The notes: a model not told the origin generated them from the sequence alone. Numbered from the stretch's first letter, positions 1-7,424 are shown. The stretch: 21,523 nucleotides of DNA from Thermoflexales bacterium (GCA_016931085.1 JAFGFO010000082.1:1-21523), one strand, 5' to 3'. Program-made: numbers and translations.

Positions 1-90
1 GGGAGTATCGCTAATCGCAACCACCATATGTGGTGGCAAATTTGGCCAAAAACCCGCAAAATGGGCATTTAGTCTAAACTCCAAAAGCAT
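1..90 (-). other. possible 5' end of a gene running off the left edge
   Basis: On the minus strand an ATG at 88-90 opens a frame of 30 codons that is still open at the window edge. It follows the structured leader by only 8 nt. An AGG that could act as a weak ribosome site lies at the end of the leader's closing stem. A second ATG at 66-68 in another frame is also open to the edge and has GGAG (79-82) 10 nt upstream. Which of the two starts the gene cannot be decided here. The visible residues match no family I recognise. A hairpin with CCACCA/TGGTGG arms lies at 21-36. Confidence 0.25.
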
Positions 91-98
91 AGTGCAAC

Positions 99-203
99 CT
101 GTAAATAAAATACAAAACCGAAGGCGAGTGCCCTCGGCCGCTTAGACGTTTGAAACGTCACCCGCCTATCGGGGAGACTGCCCGAAAAAGATTCTATTTA
201 CAG
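99..203 (-). promoter_or_regulatory. candidate structured leader RNA with pseudoknot
   Basis: Read on the minus strand, 191-203 pairs with 99-111 as a 13-bp closing stem (CTGTAAATAGAAT with ATTTTATTTACAG). Inside are three hairpins: CGGG/CCCG, GACGTTT/AAACGTC and CCGAGGG/CCTTCGG. The loop of the last (CACTCG) can pair with an upstream CGGGTG, giving a pseudoknot. The closing stem, the last hairpin and the pseudoknot each contain one G-U pair that works only if the minus strand is the RNA. That fits the minus-strand promoter just upstream. The 5' side of the closing stem contains the stop codon of a small leader ORF, and the 3' side abuts a possible ribosome site. I cannot match it to a named riboswitch or ribozyme class. 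Confidence 0.55.
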
Positions 204-215
204 ATTGCGCGTCAT
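198..215 (-). CDS. five-codon leader ORF (MTRNL)
   Basis: The ATG at 213-215 has an AAGGAG ribosome site (223-228) 7 nt upstream and lies about 22 nt after the expected transcription start. It encodes M-T-R-N-L and stops at TAA (198-200), which lies inside the 5' strand of the closing stem of the structured leader. This is the usual geometry of a leader peptide whose translation opens a downstream RNA fold. Function is inferred from position only; there is no sequence match to a known leader peptide. Confidence 0.4.
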   Translation of the reverse strand: MTRNL

Positions 216-243
216 ACAAACACTCCTTACTAAAACCGGGGCT

Positions 244-272
244 ATTATATCACCTCCCGCCCGGCCTGTCAA
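244..272 (-). promoter_or_regulatory. perfect consensus sigma-70 promoter
   Basis: On the minus strand TTGACA (267-272) and TATAAT (244-249) are separated by exactly 17 nt. Both boxes match the consensus fully. Transcription would start near 237 and run left through the MTRNL leader ORF and the structured RNA toward the left edge. Confidence 0.82.
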
Positions 273-325
273 ACGCGCGCCTTTGGCTGAGTGAGCGTCA
301 CGTTTTTGCGCGCCGATGTGTCTGT

Positions 326-426
326 GCCTGCGAATGAATTCGCAGGCTGATACAAAAAACGCGTCCAGGCGCGTTAGCCTGCTTTCAGCAGGCTTGTGAT
401 ATCAGGCCTGAAATTCATTTCAGGCC
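326..426. repeat. cluster of hairpins around the terminator
   Basis: Three further perfect hairpins flank the terminator: 326-347 (10-bp arms starting GCCTGCGAAT, 2-nt loop), 376-394 (AGCCTGC/GCAGGCT, 5-nt loop) and 405-426 (GGCCTGAAA/TTTCAGGCC, 4-nt loop). All carry a GCCTG or CAGGC core, so they may share an origin. None has its own T-tract. They fill the space between the gene ending at 447 and the promoter at 244-272. Confidence 0.6.
354..375 (-). terminator. intrinsic terminator of the upstream glycosyltransferase gene
   Basis: On the minus strand AACGCG (370-375) pairs with CGCGTT (358-363) around a 6-nt loop. The right arm runs into six consecutive Ts (354-359). It lies about 70 nt beyond the stop codon of the gene ending at 447, in the correct orientation to terminate it. 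Confidence 0.6.
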
Positions 427-446
427 GACTGTCGGATAAAAGTGAG

Positions 447-1568
447 CTAACACTGCCCCCGGCGCAACCGGATCATGGCAGCCACCAGGATCAACACAAC
501 GGCTGCCATCAAATAAAACGCGATCATAAACTCTTCCACCGGCCATTTGTACACATCTGCGACGATCGCCAAGGCGCCAAACGAAAAATAAAACCACGTC
601 AGGCGGTACTTTTCCAGCAGGGGAGCCATCATGAGCGCCAGCATCGAAAAATATCCGCAGTGCAGCTTGGGAGAAAATAGCAAGACAGCGCTTGTCAGAA
701 GGGTCAAATCTTCGAACAGTCCCACGGGTTTCCAGGCGATGAGGCCCAAGGCGGCCGCCACGCCGACGAGCATCACGGCTGAATAGATGATCAGGATCGC
801 CTCGGGCGCGCCGCCGCCGTGTCCTCGATACCACAACGCCCCCAGGCTGACGCCGTCAAACTGGAACGGATGCTGGGTGTCTCGCTGCGTGACGTCCCAA
901 AACACGGCCGATTGCCCGGCAGCCAACAGGAACGGCGCAAAGACCAGGCCAAAGACGAGGGGAGGGATGATCAGGTATTTCCAGTCTCGAGTGTGCAAGA
1001 AGGCGATCGGCATCATCAACGCCCCGCTCAGCTTGACGAGCAGCGCAAGCCCAATCCCTATTGCCGATTTCCAGTGCTGCCGGTGCATAAAGAACAACAA
1101 GACCAGTGAGAAAAAGAACACCAGGATGGATTCGTCTTGACGCCGCAGGAACGAATTCCCAAAAGTAAGCGGATTGAGAAGAAAGTATACCGCGGCCCGG
1201 TAGCCCGACGGTTTATCTGGCAGCGTGTACAGCAGGACGTAGGCCGCCAAAAGATTAAAGAGCGAAAAATAGCTCATGAAGGACAGGGTTGCCCACGGGT
1301 TGCGATGGCCAAACAAGCCCGAGGCCAAGGCCGGCGGTATCAAGAGAAAGTTGATCAAAGGGGGTGTGGTTGTAAACACGTCGCGGTATAGCAGTCCGCC
1401 GCTCACGATCGTCTCGGCCCGCGCGATCCAGGGGTCAGCAAAGCGTGGCTGGTCGGGGGTGCCATAATATCCGAGCGGCTCCAAGACCAGGTGAGCGACG
1501 AGCGCGTAAAGGACCAGGAGAAGCAAGAAAATGCCCAGCAGGCGTAACTCATAACTCAACTTGTTCAT
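447..1568 (-). CDS. polytopic GT-C glycosyltransferase (GT87-like)
   Basis: The 373-residue protein is hydrophobic throughout, with roughly nine to ten membrane segments. The first outside loop carries an acidic ADPW motif followed by GLLYRDVFTTTPPL. This is the arrangement of GT-C enzymes, which use a polyprenyl-phosphate sugar and place an Asp in the first loop. It lacks the clear DE pair of its GT39 neighbours and looks closer to GT87/DUF2029 proteins. The start ATG has GGAGG 4 nt upstream (1573-1577). It is the last gene of the block and has its own -10 element 75 nt upstream, so it may be transcribed alone or by readthrough. Substrate and acceptor cannot be read from the sequence. The GT-C assignment is fairly secure; the family number is less so. 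Confidence 0.8.
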   Translation of the reverse strand: MNKLSYELRLLGIFLLLLVLYALVAHLVLEPLGYYGTPDQPRFADPWIARAETIVSGGLLYRDVFTTTPPLINFLLIPPALASGLFGHRNPWATLSFMSYFSLFNLLAAYVLLYTLPDKPSGYRAAVYFLLNPLTFGNSFLRRQDESILVFFFSLVLLFFMHRQHWKSAIGIGLALLVKLSGALMMPIAFLHTRDWKYLIIPPLVFGLVFAPFLLAAGQSAVFWDVTQRDTQHPFQFDGVSLGALWYRGHGGGAPEAILIIYSAVMLVGVAAALGLIAWKPVGLFEDLTLLTSAVLLFSPKLHCGYFSMLALMMAPLLEKYRLTWFYFSFGALAIVADVYKWPVEEFMIAFYLMAAVVLILVAAMIRLRRGQC

Positions 1569-1572
1569 AAAT

Positions 1573-1648
1573 CCTCCAGCGCAAGGAACGCCAAGATTTC
1601 ACAATCTTGGTGCCCTCCGGTGAAATCACTTGCGCGCGGGTTATTATA
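1573..1648 (-). promoter_or_regulatory. -10 element, leader hairpin and RBS
   Basis: A perfect TATAAT (1643-1648, minus strand) lies in the 112-nt gap before the gene starting at 1568, without a convincing -35. The leader contains a hairpin (1591-1610, CCAAGATT/AATCTTGG, 4-nt loop) ending 14 nt before the GGAGG ribosome site at 1573-1577. The hairpin could affect translation or stability; that is inference. Confidence 0.45.
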
Positions 1649-1680
1649 CTGTATTTTCGCCAAAAAGGGGACATGGCCGG

Positions 1681-4038
1681 TCAGCGCCGTCCTATCTCGA
1701 TCTCGGCCAGGCTCAAGGCATCGCCCGGTGTTCCGGCCACCGCCAGTCGATCCAGCGTGATCAGGTCGTACATCCCGACCACCAACTGCACGGCTCCAGG
1801 CGGCGCGTCCGCGCCGATCGGGATATCGTGCTCGTCTCGAATGACCTGGCCTGGCTCCCAGCCGCTGGTAGGCGCCATGGCACAAGCCGGCGCGCCATCG
1901 TGTTGGGCAACCAGGCCGCTTGGGTTGACGAGATGAGTGAAAACCTGGTAATTGCGCCCGGTGGGGTCGAGCGCCTGCCAGTACAGCGTGAGGCGCAGCA
2001 CGTCCCCAGGCACAACGCTGGTGTGGGACACGTCATAGCCCAGCAGGCGCGCCACGTTGCCCAGGTCCCGGCCAACGGGGTGTGTGCCGCTGTAAGCAGC
2101 CGGCAACTGGGCGGCGATGGTCGCGCCCTGGTCAAAGGCCGGCGCCAGGTCTTGCAGCCTGAACTGGCTCACTGGCGATTCGGCCGCCCCATGCCGGTAG
2201 ACGTAAAGCTTGGGGCGACCGGCGACGGTGACTTGGGCCGCCAGGTGATAGTCGCGCTCCAGCTCCTCACGGTCGATGTTCACCTCGTCCTGGACGTGCT
2301 CGGCGATGATGTACGCATCGGGCCGCTGGCACAGGCTACGCGTTCCGCTGCGCACGTACCAGGTGGTGATCGCCGGCTCTTCGTTGCTGGCATAGGTGCC
2401 GTCCAGCACGCCCTGGGCGTAGAGCGTATCGATCGCCTTCCAGCCGGCACGGTATGGAAAGCCAAAAAAGCCAAACAACGGCAGCTCTTCGAACGTCGTG
2501 GGATAGCATCGGCTCTGGCTGGCCGGCCATTCGCGCTTGTATTCGGGGGCGTGGTTGACAAAAACGAGGCCGATGTAAGCAGCGCACACGGCATACCACG
2601 CCAAGCCAAGCATGGCCAATGCGCGGGCCAAACTGCGGCACGTTTGTGCTCGCTCCCAGATGCGCGAGGCCGCAGCAGCCGCCAGCAGCGCCGCGCCCGG
2701 GTAAAAGGTGTAGACGTGGGTGCGAGGGTCGAACACGAGGAAGAGGTAAAAGAGAAATGGGACGGCAAAGTAGAGAAGGGCGGGCATGGTGGACACGAGA
2801 CCTGAGACCCGAGACCTGAAACCTGAAACCTGAAACCCAATCCACACCCCAAGAAAAATCAACAGGCCGGCGACGTAGTAAGTGGAATTGTAGAACGTGC
2901 TCATGACCCAGGCCCGGCCGGTGTTGTTATAGAGCGGCCCCCCGCTGCCCAGGCGCTCGCCCGAAAGGTAGGCGAAGGTCTTGGCAAAGTTGGGATGGGT
3001 TATGTAAGGCAGGTAAAAAAGCGCCAGGATGGCTGCCCCCACGACGAGCGCCAGGGCAAGCCGGCCCAGCTCGCGAGGCCAAGAGCGGCGGTGGCCGGCC
3101 AGTCTCGCGCCAAGCAGCCACAAGGCTGCCGGCACGAACAGGACCGTATCGTAATGCGCCAGCAAGCCGTAGGCCAGCAAGGCCGCGCCCGCCACGAGCT
3201 GTGCCAGGCGACCTTTTTGCGCGTAGGCTGCCAGCGCCAGCAGACCCAAGGCGCCCATGGCGACGACGACATTTTGGTATTGCACGATGCGCGCAAAGGC
3301 CACCAGGAAGCCGTTGATGGCGACGATAAATCCTGCCAGGAGGCCGGCACGCAGGTCGAAGCAGCGCGCGGCCAACTGGGCAATCGCCGCCACGGCCAAC
3401 AAGCCGGCCAGGGCGAAGGGCAAGCGAGCCTGCGTTTCGTCGACGCGCCCCGTCAAGGCCCACAAGGACATCGGCATCAGGATCTCGACCGGCCCCTTTT
3501 GGTGCAAAAAGAGTTGACCGTCGTCGCCGGCCAACGCGAGCGCGGCGCGCCGCATGATCACGGCCTCGTCACCCTGGAACTCGCTGTAGCCCAGGTGAGG
3601 GAGACGTGCCAGGGCAGCCACGAGCAGCAGGCCGCCCAGGCCAAGTGCAAAAGCACGCGATGGGGCAGGGGTTGTGTCAGGCAGTGTGGTTTGGCGCCAA
3701 CGTAGAACGCGGCTGGCGAAATACGGTACAACGGCTGCCAGCAGGTAAGCCAGGCCAGCCTTGTCCGTTGGGAAAGGGCCGGGCAAAAAATGGAGGCCAA
3801 GCGTCAGCAGCCCGTTGGCCACAAACGCCAGCCCACAGCCCAACATGAGGGACTCGGCCCAGGACTCGCCCGGCCAGGCCAGCGCCCAACTCGCCGCCGG
3901 CACGAGCCACAGCAGCGCCACGCCCGCCCCCGAGCGCAGCGCCGGCGGCCCGGCCCATACGCCGGCCAAGGCCAGCGCGGCGGCTAAGGCCACCAGGATG
4001 TCTGATACTCTTGGCTTTGCTATGCCGATGTGCACCAT
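1681..4038 (-). CDS. GT39 (PMT-type) membrane glycosyltransferase with C-terminal beta-sandwich
   Basis: The 785-residue protein has an N-terminal hydrophobic region of about 115 residues, then a PMT_2/GT39 core. The core's first outside loop holds the expected acidic pair (GDE, residues 156-158). A second conserved loop contains ARIVQYQN. The family transfers sugar from a polyprenyl-phosphate donor outside the membrane. Residues about 658-785 form a soluble module with LTLYWQAL, FTHLV, AQHDG, W-PG and VVGMYD motifs, also found in the proteins at 9075 and 11069. The frame extends upstream to 4230, but those 64 codons overlap the preceding gene in another frame. The ATG at 4038, 17 nt after that gene's stop, is the sensible start, though its ribosome site is weak. 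Residues about 400-414 are encoded by a heptamer repeat. Confidence 0.85.
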   Translation of the reverse strand: MVHIGIAKPRVSDILVALAAALALAGVWAGPPALRSGAGVALLWLVPAASWALAWPGESWAESLMLGCGLAFVANGLLTLGLHFLPGPFPTDKAGLAYLLAAVVPYFASRVLRWRQTTLPDTTPAPSRAFALGLGGLLLVAALARLPHLGYSEFQGDEAVIMRRAALALAGDDGQLFLHQKGPVEILMPMSLWALTGRVDETQARLPFALAGLLAVAAIAQLAARCFDLRAGLLAGFIVAINGFLVAFARIVQYQNVVVAMGALGLLALAAYAQKGRLAQLVAGAALLAYGLLAHYDTVLFVPAALWLLGARLAGHRRSWPRELGRLALALVVGAAILALFYLPYITHPNFAKTFAYLSGERLGSGGPLYNNTGRAWVMSTFYNSTYYVAGLLIFLGVWIGFQVSGFRSRVSGLVSTMPALLYFAVPFLFYLFLVFDPRTHVYTFYPGAALLAAAAASRIWERAQTCRSLARALAMLGLAWYAVCAAYIGLVFVNHAPEYKREWPASQSRCYPTTFEELPLFGFFGFPYRAGWKAIDTLYAQGVLDGTYASNEEPAITTWYVRSGTRSLCQRPDAYIIAEHVQDEVNIDREELERDYHLAAQVTVAGRPKLYVYRHGAAESPVSQFRLQDLAPAFDQGATIAAQLPAAYSGTHPVGRDLGNVARLLGYDVSHTSVVPGDVLRLTLYWQALDPTGRNYQVFTHLVNPSGLVAQHDGAPACAMAPTSGWEPGQVIRDEHDIPIGADAPPGAVQLVVGMYDLITLDRLAVAGTPGDALSLAEIEIGRR
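2797..2838. repeat. in-frame heptamer repeat (six units)
   Basis: On the coding (minus) strand six 7-nt units lie head to tail: GGGTTTC, AGGTTTC twice, then AGGTCTC, GGGTCTC, AGGTCTC. The tract is 42 nt, or 14 codons, so it keeps the reading frame. It encodes a polar FQVSGFRSRVSGLV segment between two hydrophobic stretches. Shorter tracts of the same unit lie at 13592-13612 and 18338-18368. Confidence 0.85.
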
Positions 4039-4055
4039 GTCAGATCTTACCCAGG

Positions 4056-5780
4056 CTAAGGGTCTATGCGATACAGATAAATCGAGTAGCCAATCCGCTC
4101 GTCCGGCGCTCGGGCGCGAAAGTAGGCAAAAACCCACTTGTCCTCGAACGGGATTTCGACCAGGTTGGACACGCTGATGGCGTACAGCCCCGGTTCGGGC
4201 TGCTGGGGATCGAACGGCGGTTTGGCCCACAAGTCAAAATGGTGCGGCAGGCCGGGCAGCGGCTCGTAGTCGATGCCGTAGGCCTCCGGATAACTGCTGC
4301 CAAACCAGCTCAGCTTGATCTTGGTCGACGGATTCGCCCTCACATAAGCGCGCAGGGCCTTGAGGTCCTGCCCCCAGTCGATATTGGAATCGGCCAGGAT
4401 CTTCCAGCCATTGGCCGGTCCCCCTCCCAATGGATTGAAATAAGATAAAAAGTGGGGAGCAATCGAGACTGTCTCGACGAGCAGCCAGAGGCAGAGGATA
4501 GGGAGTAGGAAGTAGGAACGCTTTGCGGGGAGTAGGGAGTAGGAAGTAGGAAGTGAGATGCGAGGCAAGGGGAGCTTGAATGGCAGACTGGCCTCCGCAA
4601 GCTGCCCCGCCCACACGTACAAAAACGGCAGTGTGGGCAGCAAGTGTCGATAGCCGAGGTTCAAGGCGCTCTGCATGGCCAGCGCCCAATAGGCCAGCAC
4701 GGGCACGAGCAAAAAAGCCTGGGCGCGCCAGCGCCTGGAAGCAAGCGCCGCCGGGATCGCCAGCAGAAGCAGGCCGAGTGTAGGCAGCGGCGTCTTGACG
4801 GCAAACGCCAGCGGGAAATAAATCCACCAGCCATGGATGGATGTTCGTCCCAGCATGTAGGACGGGCGCCCACCTTGCACCTGCTCAAAGATGGAGAGAA
4901 GCCCCTTCCAATAGGTGCCCAGCGGCCAGGCGGGGCCTCCTTCGACGACCGGCGCCAGCTCGAAAGCATAGACGGCCCACAGCGCGAGCAAAGCGATCGC
5001 GACCACCCCTACGACGGCAAGCAGACGCTTGAGGATAGCTCCAGACCTTAAAGGTGGCGATCCGGAGGATCGCAGTAAACCTTGAGGGTCTATTACACGC
5101 CTGGCAGCGTCGCCCACCAGCAGCGCGCCAAACACGCCGGCGAACGCCAACGCCGAGACTTTGCTCGCCAGCATGGCTCCCATAGCCAGACCGGTGAGCG
5201 CAAAAGCTTGCCACGATGGGGCTTGGGTCGCCCGCCACACCGCGTAGCCCGCCGTGAACACGGCCAGGGCCTGGCCCATGTCGGTGGTCGCCAGTCCCCC
5301 GTGCGCCAAGAGATTGGGATCAAGCGTCACCAGGGTCAAGCCAAGCAGCGCCCCAGACTGGCCCCACAGCTCGCCCGCCCAGCGGGCCACCAGCGAGGCC
5401 AGGAGCAAGGTCAGGCCAATCACCGGCAGCCGTGCCAGGTAGATCATGCGCTCCACGTCGTGGTTCACCTCCCATAAAAAGAGATCGGCGAAGCGATACC
5501 ATTCACCCACCTGCCACGACCAGTCGTCGGTGGGCAGGCGCACATCGGCCAACATCAGGAGGGGCAGGGCCTCCAGGCTGTTGATCAAGGGGGGATGTTC
5601 GCTGCTCAAGCGGGGGTCGGCCGTGCGCAGGAAAACGTAACCGCGCGCGACGTGGTTCTGCTCGTCCATGGTGGGGGCCCAGGCGTGCGCGTTAGTGCTC
5701 AGCCAGGCGAAAGCGCCCAGCAGCAGCCCCAGTTCCAGCCACAGCTTCCAGCGTGCCACGAAATGGTGCCTCGTCGTCAT
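4056..5780 (-). CDS. GT39 (PMT-type) membrane glycosyltransferase
   Basis: The 574-residue protein has an N-terminal membrane anchor, then the GT39 first-loop motif APTMDEQNH (Asp39-Glu40) and EHPPLIN (His62 to Leu65). About ten further membrane segments follow. A short soluble C-terminal part contains DSNIDWGQDL, typical of a bacterial subgroup of the family. It would take a lipid-linked sugar and act on the outside of the membrane. The start ATG overlaps the stop of the flippase-like gene as ATGA, implying translational coupling. It lacks the beta-sandwich module of its downstream neighbour. Residues about 408-426 are encoded by a heptamer repeat, just before the last hydrophobic segment. 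Confidence 0.87.
   Translation of the reverse strand: MTTRHHFVARWKLWLELGLLLGAFAWLSTNAHAWAPTMDEQNHVARGYVFLRTADPRLSSEHPPLINSLEALPLLMLADVRLPTDDWSWQVGEWYRFADLFLWEVNHDVERMIYLARLPVIGLTLLLASLVARWAGELWGQSGALLGLTLVTLDPNLLAHGGLATTDMGQALAVFTAGYAVWRATQAPSWQAFALTGLAMGAMLASKVSALAFAGVFGALLVGDAARRVIDPQGLLRSSGSPPLRSGAILKRLLAVVGVVAIALLALWAVYAFELAPVVEGGPAWPLGTYWKGLLSIFEQVQGGRPSYMLGRTSIHGWWIYFPLAFAVKTPLPTLGLLLLAIPAALASRRWRAQAFLLVPVLAYWALAMQSALNLGYRHLLPTLPFLYVWAGQLAEASLPFKLPLPRISLPTSYSLLPAKRSYFLLPILCLWLLVETVSIAPHFLSYFNPLGGGPANGWKILADSNIDWGQDLKALRAYVRANPSTKIKLSWFGSSYPEAYGIDYEPLPGLPHHFDLWAKPPFDPQQPEPGLYAISVSNLVEIPFEDKWVFAYFRARAPDERIGYSIYLYRIDP
4501..4555. repeat. in-frame heptamer repeat of a second family
   Basis: On the plus strand units GGGAGTA, GGAAGTA and GGAAGTG occur as two copies (4501-4514) and four copies (4528-4555), separated by GGAACGC and TTTGCG. 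The tract is inside the GT39 gene and reads through without a stop, giving an S-P-T-S-Y-S-L-L-P type peptide. The unit differs from the AGGTTTC family but has the same 7-nt period. Confidence 0.85.
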
Positions 5781-6757
5781 GGGCGTTGGCCGATCGTCGC
5801 TCGCAGCCCTTGCGTGGCATAGATCGCCCCGCCCACGATGGCAGCCGTCAATTGCAGCACAAAGACCGTGATGCCAATCGCAAAGGCTTGAGGCTGAGCA
5901 ACGCCGGCCAGTCTAAAGAGCGCCACAAACGCGCCTTCGCGCACGCCAAGGCCGCTGATGGAAATGGGCAAGGTCAGCGACAGCGAAATCAGCGGCACGA
6001 ACAAGAAATAATAGCCGATAGATATATCGACACCCAAGGCCAGGCCGATCACCCAATGATTGATCACGTGCACGAGATTAAAAGCCAGGGAGTAGAGCAG
6101 CGCCTTGGCCAGGCCAGGCCGCCCGTAGCCGTGCACGGCCGTTTCCGAAATCGCCAGCCACTTGTGCCCCAGGCGGCCCAGGACGCCGGGCAGGCGAGAT
6201 ACCAGCCCCCGCTGCCAGGCCGGCTCAAAGAGCAGGGCCGTGGCCAGCAGCGCGCCCGCTCCCAGCCCCCCCACGGCCACGGCCGTGGCGCGCGGCACCA
6301 GCTTCAGGCTGAACGGCAGCACGATCAGCGCCTGGATAAAGAGCACCAGCAATCCGAGCCATCGGTCGACCAGCACAGTGCCGGCCGCGTCGGCCGCGTT
6401 GTCCATATCTTGAGACAACTCGTAGGCCTTGACCACGTCGCCGCCAAAGCCGGTGGGCAGCATCGTGCCAAAGAACACGCCTACGTAGTACAGGCCGGCC
6501 AGGCGGCGCAGGCCAGGCCGGTGGCCCAGGGCGGCGACGAGCGTCCCCCATCGCCCGCCGCGGATCACAATGCCGGCGTGGTAAAGCAGGAGCGCCGCCA
6601 CAAACAACAGCGGGTCGATGTTTCGCAGCGCGTCCCAGGTGTGGCTCAGGTCTGTGGTACGGATCAGCAGCGCCAACAGCGCCAGGCTGACGCCGGCTTT
6701 GAGCAGGTTTTGCCACAAGCGCGACGGCTTGGGGTCTTGGGGCGAGTTAACAGTCAT
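5777..6757 (-). CDS. flippase-like membrane protein (LPG_synthase_TM / AglD2-type)
   Basis: The 326-residue protein has seven to eight membrane segments and the family signatures GGRWGTL, LPTGFGGDVVKAYEL and a downstream VDRWLGLL. These mark the PF03706 (lysylphosphatidylglycerol synthase membrane region-like, TIGR00374) family. The catalytic domain of true MprF is absent, so this is the stand-alone form often found beside polyprenyl-linked glycosylation genes. Transport or flipping of a lipid-linked sugar is suggested by that context but not proven for the family. It is first in a set of three minus-strand genes, and its TGA overlaps the next ATG. No strong ribosome site is visible. A TATTAT at 6801-6806 could be its -10. 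Confidence 0.85.
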   Translation of the reverse strand: MTVNSPQDPKPSRLWQNLLKAGVSLALLALLIRTTDLSHTWDALRNIDPLLFVAALLLYHAGIVIRGGRWGTLVAALGHRPGLRRLAGLYYVGVFFGTMLPTGFGGDVVKAYELSQDMDNAADAAGTVLVDRWLGLLVLFIQALIVLPFSLKLVPRATAVAVGGLGAGALLATALLFEPAWQRGLVSRLPGVLGRLGHKWLAISETAVHGYGRPGLAKALLYSLAFNLVHVINHWVIGLALGVDISIGYYFLFVPLISLSLTLPISISGLGVREGAFVALFRLAGVAQPQAFAIGITVFVLQLTAAIVGGAIYATQGLRATIGQRP

Positions 6758-7110
6758 AAACGTGTCTTTGATTCTTCACCCAATCGACAACACTGCCAGC
6801 ATAATACACTTTCTCGTTTCGCGCAAGTGGCAAAGGGCCGGCAAAAACATGGAGACAAAAGGGGCGCAAGATCCAATCTTCCGCCTGTGGCCAGGGGCCA
6901 TGGGAGGGACAGAGAGGAGGGTAAATTATACTTCTGGCAGCGCAGGCAAGCAGAGGGTCGCCAGCTTAGCGCCAGACCAAAGATGTGTCTCTGGCTTGAT
7001 TGGCTCCAATTCCACCGGAGCGGTCATCACAGTATTGTGTCGGATGTGCGGGTTTAGCTCGACGCTCGGTGTTGTCCCAGAATGATTGGGATAACTCAGG
7101 AAGGGGGCAT
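6758..7110. other. intergenic stretch without a gene
   Basis: No frame here looks coding on either strand. The part next to 6757 should hold the promoter of the flippase/GT39 block, with TATTAT at 6801-6806 (minus) as the best -10 candidate. Another minus-strand TATAAT at 6925-6930 has no -35 at proper spacing. The right end would be the missing 3' part of the truncated gene at 7111-7377, but I could not find its continuation in any frame. Confidence 0.5.
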
Positions 7111-7172
7111 TCAGGTAGCGAGAAACATTGTGCCCAGCAGCGATATAGATAAAATGTCCAGGGCATTCAGGT
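7105..7172. repeat. 12-bp direct repeat at the truncated gene's end
   Basis: GGGCATTCAGGT occurs at 7105-7116 and 7161-7172, 56 nt apart. On the coding strand the first-read copy encodes D-L-N-A-L and the second copy supplies the TGA stop (7111-7113). Such a repeat is what a slippage or recombination deletion would leave, so it may mark how the gene was cut short. Confidence 0.6.
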
Positions 7173-7377
7173 CGAGGAGTCCAAGCAGCAGGTTGCGCTG
7201 AAGTAACACAAACCAGCTTTCCGTCGTGGTAGGATACGCCCCACCAAAGATCATAGCCAAGGTCTCAACCAGGTAAAAAGCTAATGCAACCAGGGGAGCC
7301 ACTCCACCTACCCTGTAGAGACCCTTCCAGTTGGAATCAACCGTTTTGGCATCCGCACCTTGATCACGCTGCAGCAT
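7111..7377 (-). pseudogene. truncated small membrane protein
   Basis: An 88-residue product starts at the ATG at 7377, which has a strong GAGGAGG ribosome site (7383-7389). It has a polar N-terminus, then NWKGLYRVGGVAPLVALAFY and two hydrophobic segments with WFVLLQRNLLLGLLDLNALDIL. This resembles the first half of a family of small multi-span proteins common in Chloroflexota, roughly DUF4386-like. Those are over 200 residues long, whereas this one stops at FLAT after the second segment. No continuation appears in another frame. The intact ribosome site means a short product could still be made. The frame also runs upstream to an ATG at 7467, but that part is encoded by a palindromic repeat and is not a likely start. 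Confidence 0.55.
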
Positions 7378-7424
7378 TTTATCCTCCTCACCATAACGCA
7401 TTCGTATCATCTCAATAATTCGGG

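Noticed and set aside
99..203. tRNA, tmRNA, 6S RNA or a twister/hammerhead ribozyme at the structured leader
   Set aside because: No acceptor stem with T-loop, no tmRNA-like ends, no CTGATGA...GAAA core and no twister CAAGCCC element were found.
1630..2805. Plus-strand open frame of 391 codons
   Set aside because: Antisense to the GT39 gene, with low-complexity composition and no recognisable motif.
2797..2838. CRISPR array
   Set aside because: The units are 7 nt and contiguous, without spacers. No other regularly spaced repeat of CRISPR size and no cas gene is present.
4039..4230. 64-codon N-terminal extension of the GT39 gene
   Set aside because: It lies wholly within the upstream gene in another frame and looks like shadow sequence. 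The family-like N-terminus begins at the ATG at 4038.
5753..7057. Long plus-strand open frame of 434 codons
   Set aside because: It is antisense to the flippase-like gene and beyond. Its translation is rich in Q, R, H and G without domains, typical of GC-rich antisense frames.
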